A stretch of DNA of 64,000 bases from Oscillospiraceae bacterium (lineage in GTDB: Bacteria > Bacillota > Clostridia > Oscillospirales > Ruminococcaceae), in NCBI GenBank assembly GCA_028692035.1, contig JAQUYD010000004.1:1-64000 (forward strand). Direction: 5' to 3'. Positions 42,610 through 51,975 of the stretch are shown in pieces. Position 1 is the stretch's first letter. Every line of letters begins with the position of its first letter. The translations under genes were made by a program, and so were the position numbers. The notes beneath the pieces were generated by a model. The model ran no database searches. It had not been told where the DNA came from and saw nothing but the letters and a program-made list of their open reading frames with translations.

Positions 42610-43998
42610 ATGGACCCGGACGGCAGTTTATTTACCCACAGTATTTTGGCGGTGCAAGCCGCCTCGTCAACCTCTTTGGCTGTCAGCATCAGCCTATTCT
42701 TTCTGTTTTTAGCCCTTTGCGTTTTCTTTACCCTGTGTGAAACCGCCATGGCGGAATATTCTGAAAGCCGGCTGCAGAAGCAGGCTGAGGATGGAGACCG
42801 CCGTGCCGCGCTGTTTTTGCAGCTGACGGAGCGTTACTCTTCCCTGACGACTAAGATCCGCACCGGCTTTGTCCTTTCGGTCATGAGCTGCGGGGGGCTG
42901 CTTTTGTTCGGCCCCGCTACCCGCCTCACCGGCGCGCTGGCCGCTAAGGCCGGGCTGGACGGCGGTTGGGCGGCGGCCCTTTCATTAGCCCTAACGGTTC
43001 TGGCCGGCTCCGCCTTGGTGTTGATTGTGGGCTATTTGATCCCACGCCATCTGGCCTGGCGGGATCCGAACCGGATCGCCCGCGGCGCCGCCCCTGCGCT
43101 ACAGTTTTTCGCAGGGCTGGTAACGCCGCTGAGCGCCCTGTGCAGCCTGGTGTCCAACGGTGTTTTGCGCCTGATTGGCGTTGACCCCAGCACCGACCCG
43201 GAAGAGGGGACCGAAGAGGATATCCGCGAAATGGTAGAGGCGGGCAATGAAAATGGCCTGATCCCGCAAAGCGAACGGGAAATGATCTACAATATCTTCG
43301 AGTTTGACGACCGCACTGCCGAAGACGTGATGACCCACCGTACCGAAATCGAAGCGGTAGAGGTGGATGACGATATCGACAAAGCGCTAAAAACGGCTAT
43401 CGAGGAGGGGTTTTCCCGGATCCCGGTGTATGAGGACACGCTGGACAACGTCGTCGGCGTGCTGTACGCCAAAGATCTGTTGAGACTGATCGGCCATGGC
43501 GACGACCGCCCCCACACCATCCGGGCGCTGATGCGCTCCGCTTTGTATGTGCCGGAAAGCACCCGCTGCCGGGACCTGTTCCGCCAATTCCAGCAGAAAA
43601 AAGTGCAAATCGCCATTGTGGTAGACGAATACGGCGGCACCTCCGGCATGGTCACCATGGAAGACCTTCTGGAATCCATCGTAGGCGAAATCCAGGACGA
43701 GTATGATGAAGAGGAAGAGGCGATTACCCCGATCTCCGACTCGGCTTATCTCATCGACGGCTCCGCCGCTCTGGATGAGGTCCAGCGCTTTTTGCCGCTG
43801 GAGGTACCGGCGGATGCGGATTACGACACCCTCAGCGGGCTTTTAACCGACCTGCTGGGCCGGATCCCCGCGCCGGGGGAACATCCGGAAATGGTCCTGT
43901 CCGGCATCCGCTTTACCGTCATGGAAATGGACGATCGGCGTATCGGCCGGGTAAAGGCCGAGCTTTTGCCGGAAGAGGACGATCCAAAAGAAAATTAA
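42610..43998 (+). CDS. CNNM/HlyC-CorC family membrane protein (DUF21, two CBS, CorC_HlyC)
   Basis: The ATG at 42610 follows AAGGAGG and gives 462 residues. A DUF21 membrane domain with helices at about 25-45, 85-105, 115-140 and 145-165 is followed by a CBS pair (about 215-345, with V-M-T-H-R-T-E-I, then I-P-V-Y-E and V-D-E-Y-G-G-T-S-G-M-V-T-M-E-D-L-L-E). A CorC_HlyC domain ends the chain. The old name is hemolysin; members are now linked to Mg2+/Co2+ export or Mg2+ homeostasis, with CBS domains binding nucleotides. It is a separate unit with a near-consensus promoter and its own terminator. Confidence 0.92.
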   Translation: MDPDGSLFTHSILAVQAASSTSLAVSISLFFLFLALCVFFTLCETAMAEYSESRLQKQAEDGDRRAALFLQLTERYSSLTTKIRTGFVLSVMSCGGLLLFGPATRLTGALAAKAGLDGGWAAALSLALTVLAGSALVLIVGYLIPRHLAWRDPNRIARGAAPALQFFAGLVTPLSALCSLVSNGVLRLIGVDPSTDPEEGTEEDIREMVEAGNENGLIPQSEREMIYNIFEFDDRTAEDVMTHRTEIEAVEVDDDIDKALKTAIEEGFSRIPVYEDTLDNVVGVLYAKDLLRLIGHGDDRPHTIRALMRSALYVPESTRCRDLFRQFQQKKVQIAIVVDEYGGTSGMVTMEDLLESIVGEIQDEYDEEEEAITPISDSAYLIDGSAALDEVQRFLPLEVPADADYDTLSGLLTDLLGRIPAPGEHPEMVLSGIRFTVMEMDDRRIGRVKAELLPEEDDPKEN

Positions 43999-44009
43999 CC
44001 CCATTTGAT

Positions 44010-44043
44010 AAAAAGCCCCGTATCTTTCAATACGGGGCTTTTT
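44010..44043. terminator. Bidirectional terminator between CNNM and GNAT genes
   Basis: The stem AAAAAGCCCCGTAT with its complement has a 6-base loop and T-runs on both strands. Confidence 0.92.
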
Positions 44044-44051
44044 CGTTTTCT

Positions 44052-44612
44052 TTACCGTCTGGCAGTCTCAAGTCGCGCCGCTTCGTATTCGGTCCGCAAC
44101 AGGGAATAGCAGATGTTGTCCAGCACCTGTCCGTCAAAGCGGACCGTACCCCTGCGCAGGGTACCCTCATAATGGAAACCACATTTTTCAATAACCCGGT
44201 GGGAGCGGCCGTTTTGAGGATAATGATAAACGGTCACCATTTCCAGACAAAGGGTCTCGAACGCATACCGGAGCACCGCCTGGGCCGCCTCGGTCATCAT
44301 GCCCCTGCCCCACCACTCCCGGCTCAAAGCATAGCCCAGCATCCGGCAATTGGGGTTCTCCCGGCGTTTTTCCTCGTGCAGGCCTATGGAGCCGATTGCC
44401 CGCCGGGACTGCCTTTCCACTACCGCCCACACGTCCCCTGCTTCCATAAAATGATGCAACACGCTTTGCGAAACGCTCTTGTCCGTATGGGGCGGCCATC
44501 CCGCCGCAGGGCCCACTTCAGCATCCCCGCAATAGGCAAACAGGTCCTCCAGGTCCGATTCGCGCCATCCCCGCAGGATCAGCCGCGGGGTTTCCAGTTC
44601 GCTGTATTTCAC
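44052..44612 (-). CDS. GNAT acetyltransferase, RimJ/RimL type
   Basis: This 186-residue protein opens with E-T-P-R-L-I-L-R-x-W, the RimJ/RimL signature. The acetyl-CoA loop is the E-W-W-G-R-G-M-M-T-E-A segment near residue 110, and the family N-x-x-S-x-R-V-I-E-K-C-G-F motif appears as N-G-R-S-H-R-V-I-E-K-C-G-F near 150. Such enzymes acetylate protein N-termini or small amines; the target is unknown. It starts 6 bases after the MscS stop, so the two genes form an operon. Confidence 0.88.
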   Translation of the reverse strand: MKYSELETPRLILRGWRESDLEDLFAYCGDAEVGPAAGWPPHTDKSVSQSVLHHFMEAGDVWAVVERQSRRAIGSIGLHEEKRRENPNCRMLGYALSREWWGRGMMTEAAQAVLRYAFETLCLEMVTVYHYPQNGRSHRVIEKCGFHYEGTLRRGTVRFDGQVLDNICYSLLRTEYEAARLETARR

Positions 44613-44618
44613 GCCGGC

Positions 44619-45452
44619 TCACTCCTTTTCGTCTACGCTTTGGGCCGGAATTCCGGCTTTTTTGTCCGCTTTTAGCAAATGGACGTTCAGATGGTTATAG
44701 GTCATCTCCACCCCATTGGCAGAAAAGGCCCAGCGGATTTTTTCCAGCAGCGCATAATAGAGATCCCAATAATCGACCGTTTTTGCCCAAACCCTTATGG
44801 TATACTGAATACTGCTATCCAGATAGGCGGTGACCCCGATGAACGGCGCCGGTTCTTTCAAAAATCCTGGGACCGCCTCCAGCGCCTGGCCCAGCGCCTT
44901 TTTGACCGTTTCGGTGTCGTCGTCATAGGACGCGCAGACATCGATGTCCACCCGTCGGTTCTCCTGGGCGGAATAATTCGTCACCCGGGCGCTGGCAATG
45001 TCGTTGTTAGGCAGGTAGATCACCTTGTTGTCCGGGGTGGACAGGCAGGTGTAGATCAGCCCGATTTCCCGCACCGTGCCACTGGCCGTTCCCGCGTCGA
45101 TATAGTCACCCACCGCAAAGGGCTTAGCCGCCAGGATCATCAGCCCGCCGGCGAGTTTGGTCAACGAATCCTGCACTGCCAAAGAGACCGCCAGCCCCAC
45201 GACCCCCAGCACCGCCACCAGCGAGGTGATGGGAACGCCGACGCTGTCGGCCACGATCAGCACGGTCAAAAACAAAAGGCCGAACCTGACGGCGGAATGG
45301 ACAAAACGGTGGAGGCTTTTTTCCACCCGCAGCCGTAGGATCATCCGGTCCGCCAGCCGCATCAACAGTTTGGTAACTGCAAGGCAGACCGCCAACAAAA
45401 GCAGCGCGGAAAGGATGCGCCCCACCGAAATGCCCCCAATTTGATAGTTCAT
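44619..45452 (-). CDS. Small-conductance mechanosensitive channel (MscS family)
   Basis: The ATG at 45452 has GGAGG 5 bases upstream and gives 277 residues. Another ATG four codons before lacks a good site. Three membrane helices (about 8-30, 50-70 and 75-110) are followed by the pore helix and the MscS beta domain: G-L-A-V-S-L-A-V-Q-D-S-L-T-K-L-A-G-G is the pore-lining TM3 pattern, then F-A-V-G-D-Y-I and Y-L-P-N-N-D-I. It releases solutes during osmotic downshock. It is co-transcribed with the GNAT gene. Confidence 0.92.
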   Translation of the reverse strand: MNYQIGGISVGRILSALLLLAVCLAVTKLLMRLADRMILRLRVEKSLHRFVHSAVRFGLLFLTVLIVADSVGVPITSLVAVLGVVGLAVSLAVQDSLTKLAGGLMILAAKPFAVGDYIDAGTASGTVREIGLIYTCLSTPDNKVIYLPNNDIASARVTNYSAQENRRVDIDVCASYDDDTETVKKALGQALEAVPGFLKEPAPFIGVTAYLDSSIQYTIRVWAKTVDYWDLYYALLEKIRWAFSANGVEMTYNHLNVHLLKADKKAGIPAQSVDEKE

Positions 45453-45659
45453 CAATTCCTCCATCTTCACCGATGATTCCCTCTTTTCAGTCTGATACGG
45501 ATTTTCAAAAATCATACCACAAACCGGCCGCAACCGCAACCGGCTGCGGCGGACGCGTCCCGGCGGGCCGGTATCGCCAGCAACGGTTTTCTGTTATGGC
45601 TTATTTGTAAAATTGTAGCTGCACTGTAACAAAAAACTCTGGTAAAACGACCGGTCAGT

Positions 45660-45668
45660 TGTTATAAT
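45660..45668 (+). promoter_or_regulatory. Extended -10 promoter of the diguanylate cyclase gene
   Basis: TGT-TATAAT is an extended -10 element 57 bases before the start codon; the -35 position (TGGTAA) is weak. Confidence 0.5.
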
Positions 45669-45724
45669 AAATGCAATTCTGTTTGAACCTCCTCGCATCG
45701 CCGCAGGAGAGAAGGGAGCGCGTA

Positions 45725-47992
45725 ATGGCAACTTCTAATCCCAGCTGCGTTTGGCCTGGCAGTATGTGGCTTCCGGATCCGGGGACCCCGCCGGAAAAGC
45801 TGCGCCAACAAACCCTGGAAATGATGTCCTTTATCAATGATATCCCCGGCGGCATGCTAAAATGCAAAAATGACAGCCAATATACGATTTTGCGGATCAA
45901 CGACGGGTTTTTAAAGCTAATCGGCTATACGCGCGAGGAGCTCTCTTCTCAATTTTCCGATTCTTACATCAACCTCATCCATCCTGACGACCGGCAGCGC
46001 ATCCGTGAACTGACCAACCGACAGCTGCTCCAAAACAACGCTCTTTCCAACGAGTACCGGGTGCTGTGCAAGGACGGCTCCTGCCGGTGGGTCACCGAAA
46101 ACGCCTACATCGCAGCCGGGAATAACCAGGCTTTTTTCTGCACCCTGACCGATATCACCGGCCTGTATGAAACCCGGGAAGCACTCCGACTCAGCCTTGA
46201 GCGGCATGACATTATCCTGCGGCAGTCCAAAAATATCGTTTTTGAATGGGACAAAGCGACCAACAGCCTGTTGTTTTCTGCCAACTGGGCGGACCTGTTT
46301 GGGTATCCGCCGCTGCCCGCCTTGGATTTTAACCTGATCCGCCAGCGCAAACACATTGCGCCAGAGGACGTCGCCCTTCTGTGTGACATGCTGGAGGAAA
46401 TTACAAAGGGCGCGCACTCCCTGTCCCGAGAATGCCGGCTTTACAACGGGGATGGCGCCCCGATCTGGTGCCGTATTCAGGTGACCAGCCAATTTGGCCG
46501 GGACGGCGCTTTGCTGAAAGCCGTCGGCATTATCGCCAATATCGACGCTGAAAAAAAGATGATCGATTCACTGCGGCAAAAGGCGGAACGGGACCCGCTG
46601 ACCGGCCTGTACGACAAATCGGCCATCCGGCATCTGATTGAAAAATATCTGGGCGACGCCGATCCCTCCGAGCAGTGCGCGCTTTTGATGATCGATATCG
46701 ATAATTTTAAATCCCTGAACGATACCCTGGGACATCTGTTCGGCGACGCCGTCCTGTCCGACCTGTCGTCGGCGATCCGGCGGGGGACCCGCTCCAGCGA
46801 TCTAGTCGGGCGCATTGGCGGAGACGAATTCCTCGTCTTTCTCAAGGGGATCCCCTCGCCAAACACCGCGCTGCAAAAATCCGAACAGATTCTTTCAGCG
46901 GCGCAAAACCTGTTTCAGGAGAAGAAAAACAAACTGTCCGTCTCCTGCAGCATCGGCATCGCGCTGTTCCCCGCCCATGGCCACGATTTTCACAACCTAT
47001 ATCAGGGCGCAGACATCGCCCTGTACCAGGCAAAAAGCAAAGGGAAAAATGCCGCCTGCCTGTATTCTGCCCAAATGCAGCAACCCCGCCCGGAAATGCA
47101 GCAAGCCAATTCCCCCATCGATTCGGGCGAGAACAGTGCCGTTCTCGCCCACCGGCTGACCGAATACGTCTTTCAAGTCCTGTACCGGGCGGCTGACATC
47201 GAAACTGCCATCCCCCTGATCCTGGAAGTGGTTGGACGCCAGTTTGACGTCAGCCGCGCTTATGTTTTTGAAAATTCGGAGGATGGCGCTTTTTGCAGCA
47301 ACACCTTTGAGTGGTGCAGCGAGGGCATCCGTCCGGAAAAGGAGCACCTGCAAAACCTCTCCTATTCTGCGTTGGGCGGCTATCCGGAACATTTTGATGA
47401 AAACGATGTTTTCTTTTGCCGGGAAATTCAGGATATGCCGGAATCGCAGCGCGTTCTACTTCAAGAACAGGGCATCCACTCTATGCTCCAGTGCGCGATC
47501 CGCTACAATGGGATGTTCGCTGGATTTGTCGGATTCGACGAGTGTACCGGCCAGCGTCTCTGGACACAGGAGGAAATTGCCATCCTAACCCGCATTTCCG
47601 AGCTTTTAAGCACTTTTTTGTTTCAAAAACGGATCCAGCAGCGGGGAGAACTGCATCTCCAGCAGATCCGCAAACTATTGGACCAACAGGACGCCTTTTT
47701 GTATGTCATTGACCGGACCGACTACCGTCTATTGTATTTTAACAATCCAATCCGGCATCTGCATCCGGGATCCCAGACCGGGGAACGCTGTTACCGGACC
47801 TTCTTCCGCCGGGACACCCCCTGCGAGGACTGCCCCGCTCTTGAAAAAGCCGGCCCCGGAGAAAAATGCGACCAAATGGGCGGTAGCCAGACCTCTGCCA
47901 GCGCCCGCCCACTGGCTTGGGAGGGCGCCGACGCCATGCTGATCTCCCGTTATGACATCGCCCGATATAAGGAAATCCCCACGAGCAAATAA
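45725..47992 (+). CDS. Diguanylate cyclase with two PAS domains, GGDEF, GAF-like and cysteine-rich C-terminal domain
   Basis: The ATG at 45725 has GAAGGGAG upstream; the product is 755 residues with no membrane helix. Two PAS domains (about 35-155 and 165-275) precede GGDEF (about 285-445) with an intact active site GGDEF at 365-369 and the product-inhibition site RSSD five residues before it. It can therefore make c-di-GMP with feedback control. A GAF-like domain follows (about 465-620), then a PAS-like end domain with D-T-P-C-E-D-C-P-A-L-E and another Cys about a dozen residues later. There is no EAL domain. Having the cyclase in the middle, with sensor domains on both sides, is unusual. 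Confidence 0.88.
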   Translation: MATSNPSCVWPGSMWLPDPGTPPEKLRQQTLEMMSFINDIPGGMLKCKNDSQYTILRINDGFLKLIGYTREELSSQFSDSYINLIHPDDRQRIRELTNRQLLQNNALSNEYRVLCKDGSCRWVTENAYIAAGNNQAFFCTLTDITGLYETREALRLSLERHDIILRQSKNIVFEWDKATNSLLFSANWADLFGYPPLPALDFNLIRQRKHIAPEDVALLCDMLEEITKGAHSLSRECRLYNGDGAPIWCRIQVTSQFGRDGALLKAVGIIANIDAEKKMIDSLRQKAERDPLTGLYDKSAIRHLIEKYLGDADPSEQCALLMIDIDNFKSLNDTLGHLFGDAVLSDLSSAIRRGTRSSDLVGRIGGDEFLVFLKGIPSPNTALQKSEQILSAAQNLFQEKKNKLSVSCSIGIALFPAHGHDFHNLYQGADIALYQAKSKGKNAACLYSAQMQQPRPEMQQANSPIDSGENSAVLAHRLTEYVFQVLYRAADIETAIPLILEVVGRQFDVSRAYVFENSEDGAFCSNTFEWCSEGIRPEKEHLQNLSYSALGGYPEHFDENDVFFCREIQDMPESQRVLLQEQGIHSMLQCAIRYNGMFAGFVGFDECTGQRLWTQEEIAILTRISELLSTFLFQKRIQQRGELHLQQIRKLLDQQDAFLYVIDRTDYRLLYFNNPIRHLHPGSQTGERCYRTFFRRDTPCEDCPALEKAGPGEKCDQMGGSQTSASARPLAWEGADAMLISRYDIARYKEIPTSK

Positions 47993-48031
47993 AAAACTGC
48001 CCAATCCCCTTTGCTGCAAATTCTCCGCAAC

Positions 48032-48066
48032 AAAAAAGCGGCCCGGAAAACCGGGCCGCTTTTTTA
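48032..48066. terminator. Terminator shared by the cyclase and the sugar kinase genes
   Basis: The stem AAAAAAGCGGCCCGG with its complement has an AAAA loop and T-runs on both strands. Confidence 0.93.
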
Positions 48067-48073
48067 ATCTCAA

Positions 48074-48949
48074 TTAGTCTTGAAAGGGAACGCCATGGCC
48101 GAAGGAGCCTTCGATCATGCAGGATTTGGCAGAGTAATCCGCTGCAAATTCCAGCGCTTTGGGAATCACTTCAGACTTATCCGCTGCGTCATAGCCGCCG
48201 TTATTGATAAACTGGTACAAAAACGCGGAGATAAACGCATCGCCTGCGCCCATGGTGTCAACGACCGTTTCCAGCCAATGAGGCGGCTGGTGATAGAACC
48301 GATCCCCATCGTAGCAGATGGAGCCCTTGCTGCCCCGGGTACCGATGCAGACCTTTGCGCCGAGGGTGTGCGCCTTGATGAGCCGTTCTTGCGTCTCAGT
48401 CTCGCTTAAATGGCTGCAGGACAGCAGGACAAAATAAACGTTGGGGCAGATTTCTTCCATATACCCTTCCTTTTCGTGGGTCAGGGAGAAGTCGAAGGAG
48501 ATTTTGATCCCCTGGGCCTTAAAGTCCGGATAGTACGCCTCAATGCCGCTGTCGTTGGAGCAGTGGACCACGTCGAAGGTTTTAATGTAGTCCATATCCT
48601 CTTTGGAAAAGCCCTCATAGTCCAGCATAGCGAACAGCGCCCGGGTCATAGGGTGCATTTTTTTCGGTCCCCTGACAAATACCCGGTCGTTGTCGATGAC
48701 CCGGTAATGGGCGCAGGCGTTGGGCACCGGATAGGTGTGAGAACGGGAGTAGTCAATGCCGATTTCATCCAGGGTCTTTTTCATGTGTTCGGCCACATAG
48801 TCGCTGCCAAAACAGCCGATAAACGCCGCTTCGGCCCCTAAAAGGTGCATATTGACCGGGATGTTCAAGGACTGGCCGCCGGGGTACATAATCCCGGAGG
48901 TCAAGTTTTTATCAACCATGCTGTCGCCGATACCGATGACTCTTACCAT
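48074..48949 (-). CDS. PfkB family sugar kinase, FrlD-like (copy 1)
   Basis: This 291-residue kinase begins M-V-R-V-I-G-I-G-D-S-M-V-D-K-N and has the PfkB second signature DTMGAGDAFISAF near residue 236 with catalytic Asp. Y-P-G-G-Q-S-L-N-I-P-V-N near residue 22 matches the fructoselysine 6-kinase (FrlD) group, which phosphorylates Amadori compounds taken up from the diet; other PfkB sugars remain possible. It is a paralogue of the next gene, in the same orientation with a 64-base gap. No deglycase (FrlB-type) gene is seen beside it. GAGG precedes the ATG. Confidence 0.85.
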   Translation of the reverse strand: MVRVIGIGDSMVDKNLTSGIMYPGGQSLNIPVNMHLLGAEAAFIGCFGSDYVAEHMKKTLDEIGIDYSRSHTYPVPNACAHYRVIDNDRVFVRGPKKMHPMTRALFAMLDYEGFSKEDMDYIKTFDVVHCSNDSGIEAYYPDFKAQGIKISFDFSLTHEKEGYMEEICPNVYFVLLSCSHLSETETQERLIKAHTLGAKVCIGTRGSKGSICYDGDRFYHQPPHWLETVVDTMGAGDAFISAFLYQFINNGGYDAADKSEVIPKALEFAADYSAKSCMIEGSFGHGVPFQD

Positions 48950-49013
48950 ACTAATAACCTCATTTCATTGTCTTAAAACATCTATTTTCCAAACGGCGCG
49001 GGGCCGTAAGGCG

Positions 49014-49904
49014 CTAATCCTCGCGGTCGATCCTACACCCGTGGCCGAACGCGCCGGGGGTCATGCAGGCTTTGGCCGCCCAGGAAGCCGCATAAGCCAG
49101 CGCATGGCGGATCTTTTCCTCCCGCTGCGATTCGGCACGGGCCTCCAGCCCTTTGGCGCCGACATAATCCACAACGAACGCAGAAATGAACGCGTCGCCC
49201 GCGCCCATCGTGTCCACTGCGTCGCACAGATCCGGCTTTTGGGTGTAAAAGCGGTTGCCGTCGTACAGTGTCGCCCCCTCGTCGCCGTTGGTGGCGATGG
49301 CGATCCGGGTTCCCAGCGTATGGGCCTTGACCAGCCCCTCCATCATTTGGGTGCCGGTCATTTTGCTGGCAGAAAACAAGCTGATATCCACATAGGGCGC
49401 GACCTTTTCCATAAAGCCCGGCTGGAGATGGTCGTTGGAGTAATCGTAGGACAGGACCAGCCCCGCCTCTTTTAATTGCGGCAGAAATTCGTCCATATGG
49501 GCGGTATTGCAAAGATGCGCCGCGTCAAAAGTTTTTATGTATGCCAGATCCGCCGGGGTTAGGCCGTAGTAAGGCAACATAAACCGAATGGCCATCTGCA
49601 AAGGGGAAAGGGGCCGCGGATCCGCCCCGCCCCAAACCCGCTCGCCGCCAATCACCTGGTATTTTGTGGCGGCGTTGTCCGCGTGTACGATGTGGCTGTG
49701 GGTGCGGTCCACCCCCAGCTCATCCAAGGTCTTTGCCAGGTGCCGGCCCAGGGTATCGTCGCCGATACAGCCGATAAATCCTGCTTCGGCGCCCTGCAGC
49801 TTGGCGTTGACTGCGATATTCATCGCCTGGCCGCCAGGATAGGCTACCATATCGGTAATATTTTTATCCATCTTTGCATCGCCGATGCCGATGATCCGAA
49901 CCAT
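49014..49904 (-). CDS. PfkB family sugar kinase, FrlD-like (copy 2)
   Basis: The 296-residue protein shares its layout with the downstream copy: M-V-R-I-I-G-I-G-D-A-K-M-D-K-N-I-T, Y-P-G-G-Q-A-M-N-I-A-V-N, and DTMGAGDAFISAFV with the catalytic Asp. The C-terminal P-G-A-F-G-H-G is also kept. The sequences differ enough that the duplication is old, so the two probably have different sugars. AAGGGTGG precedes the ATG. It is first in the operon. Confidence 0.85.
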   Translation of the reverse strand: MVRIIGIGDAKMDKNITDMVAYPGGQAMNIAVNAKLQGAEAGFIGCIGDDTLGRHLAKTLDELGVDRTHSHIVHADNAATKYQVIGGERVWGGADPRPLSPLQMAIRFMLPYYGLTPADLAYIKTFDAAHLCNTAHMDEFLPQLKEAGLVLSYDYSNDHLQPGFMEKVAPYVDISLFSASKMTGTQMMEGLVKAHTLGTRIAIATNGDEGATLYDGNRFYTQKPDLCDAVDTMGAGDAFISAFVVDYVGAKGLEARAESQREEKIRHALAYAASWAAKACMTPGAFGHGCRIDRED

Positions 49905-50207
49905 GTTTTTCCACCCTTTCTTCCCGCTTGTTGATCTGTCCCCTCCAGTCTAGTCCAGAACTGCTCCGGCACGGGGGACTCGTTTCTTCTTATGCTATCA
50001 TACAAAAATTCCCTTGTAAAGACCTCATAAGACGTTTGTCAAGAAAATCGGGCTTTTGTCCGATTTTTCTCTTCCTTTTTGGGGGGAAGGTCCCCCAAAG
50101 AAAGAATCTGTCGGCAGAGGTCCTTGGCTATTTGTGTAAATTCATGTTTTTCAAAAGGCGCCTAAAAAGGCCCGGCCATGTTGGCCGGGCCTTTTCTATA
50201 ATCCGCC
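49905..50207. other. Intergenic region upstream of the tandem sugar kinases
   Basis: It contains the MATE terminator (listed) and, at about 50041-50070, an imperfect hairpin (AATCGGG with a TCCGATT arm). On the minus strand a TTGACA lies near 50040 and a TTTACA near 50015, so a promoter for the kinases is likely here, but I cannot place one -10 with confidence. No gene is seen. Confidence 0.4.
50165..50195. terminator. Terminator of the MATE gene
   Basis: A 14-bp stem (AAAAGGCCCGGCCA and its complement) has a 3-base loop and T-runs on both strands. Confidence 0.9.
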
Positions 50208-51593
50208 TTACAACTGGGCCGGTTCCTTTTCATGAAGGGGCGGCAGCGTCTGCACCGTGTTATACACCCGCTTCTTCCAGAAAAAGACCGCGCTGAAGGC
50301 AATGCGCACCAGCTGGTCCAGGGCGATGGCCCACCACAACGCCACAATGTCCCAGTGAAACACCCAGCCTGACAGGCAGCACAGCACAACGCGCACCAGC
50401 CAGATCCCGGTAAAGGAAATGACCATGGGCATATATTTGTGGCCCGCCGAACGGATGGTACCGTTGAGAATTTTGGATAGGTTCTGGGGAATCTGGGCAA
50501 AACCCATAATGAACACATATTTCATACCGATCTCAATCAGCTCCTGCTTATCGGTCAAGAGGCTCATCAACAAACGCGGGCAGAAGAACAGCACCGCACA
50601 GGTGAAAATACTGATAGCCATAGAAATGCGAATCAGCTGTTTAAAGTACATCTTGTAAAGCTGGTCGTCCCGCTGGCCGATGGCCCTGGCCGCCAACGTG
50701 GTAGAGGCGGTAATAAAGCCCACCGAAAGCATGTCGCACACGCCCTCCGCCTGTAGCCCCAGCTGGTAGGCGGCGTAGCTGTTGGTGCCATAGGAGAGGA
50801 TGACCCTGCTGATGATAATGGTGGCAAACTGCCACAACAGATTTTCACAGGAGGCGGGCAGCCCTGTAGTATAGATTTCCTTTAAATAACCGCTTTCCAG
50901 CGAGAAAAATTTTTTTCCATGCTCCGACCCCAGGAACAGGCCGATCCGTTTATGGTACAAAAGTAGCAATCCGATGGCCGCGCCGGCGATCTGCGCGCTG
51001 ACCAGCGCAATTCCCGCGCCGGTGAGGCCCATGGCCGGCAGCCCCATATTGCCGAAAATCAAAAGCCAGCCTAACGCAATGTTGACCACGTTGACAATAC
51101 CGGCAATCACCATCGGCGTTTTGGTATTGCCCTGGGATTGGAACGCGGCGGTAACAAAGCAGGAAATCGCCACGAACGGCAGGCTGAAGGACAAGATCCG
51201 AAGATACCCGACGGCATAGGACAAAATGTCCGCGTCAGAGGTAAACAGCTTGATAAACCAGGTGGGGAATGCCGCTACCAACCCGGTAATCACCAGCCCC
51301 AGCGGAACGGCGGTGGCAAAAGCCTGTTCCACGGTGCGGCGGCATTTATCCCGGCGGCCCTCGCCAAAATACAGCGCCGCCACCACCGTTACACCGATGG
51401 CCAGACCCTTAAACAGGGACAGATAGGTATTGGTAATCCGCCCGCCAACGCCTTGGGCGGAGATTTCCAGCGCCGTCAGCCGCCCCACCATAGCGGTGGT
51501 CACCAATGAGGCGGAGGTGGTCAGGACGTTTTCCAAAATCATAGGAATCAGCATCCGGTAGATCTGCCGGGATACCTCTTTTTTATTATGCAT
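50208..51593 (-). CDS. MATE family multidrug/sodium antiporter
   Basis: The ATG at 51593 gives 461 residues, standard for MATE; GAGAGGC lies about 10 bases upstream. The frame extends 64 codons further without support. Twelve hydrophobic helices are visible in two similar halves. L-I-P-M-I-L-E-N-V-L is the typical first helix, and M-V-G-R-L, then a G-R-R-D-K-C-R-R loop, follow. It probably expels cationic compounds in exchange for Na+ or H+; the substrate is unknown. It is monocistronic with a strong terminator. Confidence 0.92.
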   Translation of the reverse strand: MHNKKEVSRQIYRMLIPMILENVLTTSASLVTTAMVGRLTALEISAQGVGGRITNTYLSLFKGLAIGVTVVAALYFGEGRRDKCRRTVEQAFATAVPLGLVITGLVAAFPTWFIKLFTSDADILSYAVGYLRILSFSLPFVAISCFVTAAFQSQGNTKTPMVIAGIVNVVNIALGWLLIFGNMGLPAMGLTGAGIALVSAQIAGAAIGLLLLYHKRIGLFLGSEHGKKFFSLESGYLKEIYTTGLPASCENLLWQFATIIISRVILSYGTNSYAAYQLGLQAEGVCDMLSVGFITASTTLAARAIGQRDDQLYKMYFKQLIRISMAISIFTCAVLFFCPRLLMSLLTDKQELIEIGMKYVFIMGFAQIPQNLSKILNGTIRSAGHKYMPMVISFTGIWLVRVVLCCLSGWVFHWDIVALWWAIALDQLVRIAFSAVFFWKKRVYNTVQTLPPLHEKEPAQL

Positions 51594-51975
51594 GTTGTGA
51601 CAGCCTCTCTGCCGCGTCAAGCGGCTGTGGGATAGGATCCGGCCAGACAGCAGCGCCGCCCGGCCGGATAAAAAAGATCGTTCGATATCCAAAAACAGGT
51701 TTATTCTAGCACACGGAACCGATTGGGGCAAGGCATGTTTTTTGATAAAAACGTTTACCTTAAAAATGCCGCAAAAATTCGCCAAAAATGCCTTTGGAAT
51801 CTCTTTTTTCTGCGGATTTTTGTGGCTTTTGCCAATGGCATCCCAATTTTATCCCAAACGCCTGTGGCTGCGGCTACCCGGAGACAAAATAGCCTGCGGA
51901 AATTTTTATCCCTGTGCCATCAAAAATCCACCGAAAGCGCTAAGCCCTCGGTGGATTCCTTTTTCCTATTTCGTG
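51594..51975. other. Intergenic region between the MATE and BtuF-like genes
   Basis: It is 380 bases without a convincing gene; frames here are short and lack ribosome sites. It holds the terminator of the BtuF-like gene at its right end. Near 51750 A-A-A-A-C-G-T-T-T-A is a possible -10 or repressor site for the MATE gene, but I cannot support it. Confidence 0.4.
51922..51958 (-). terminator. Terminator of the BtuF-like gene
   Basis: AAAAATCCACCGA pairs with TCGGTGGATT over about 10 bp around a 13-base loop. On the minus strand a T-run follows. Confidence 0.75.
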
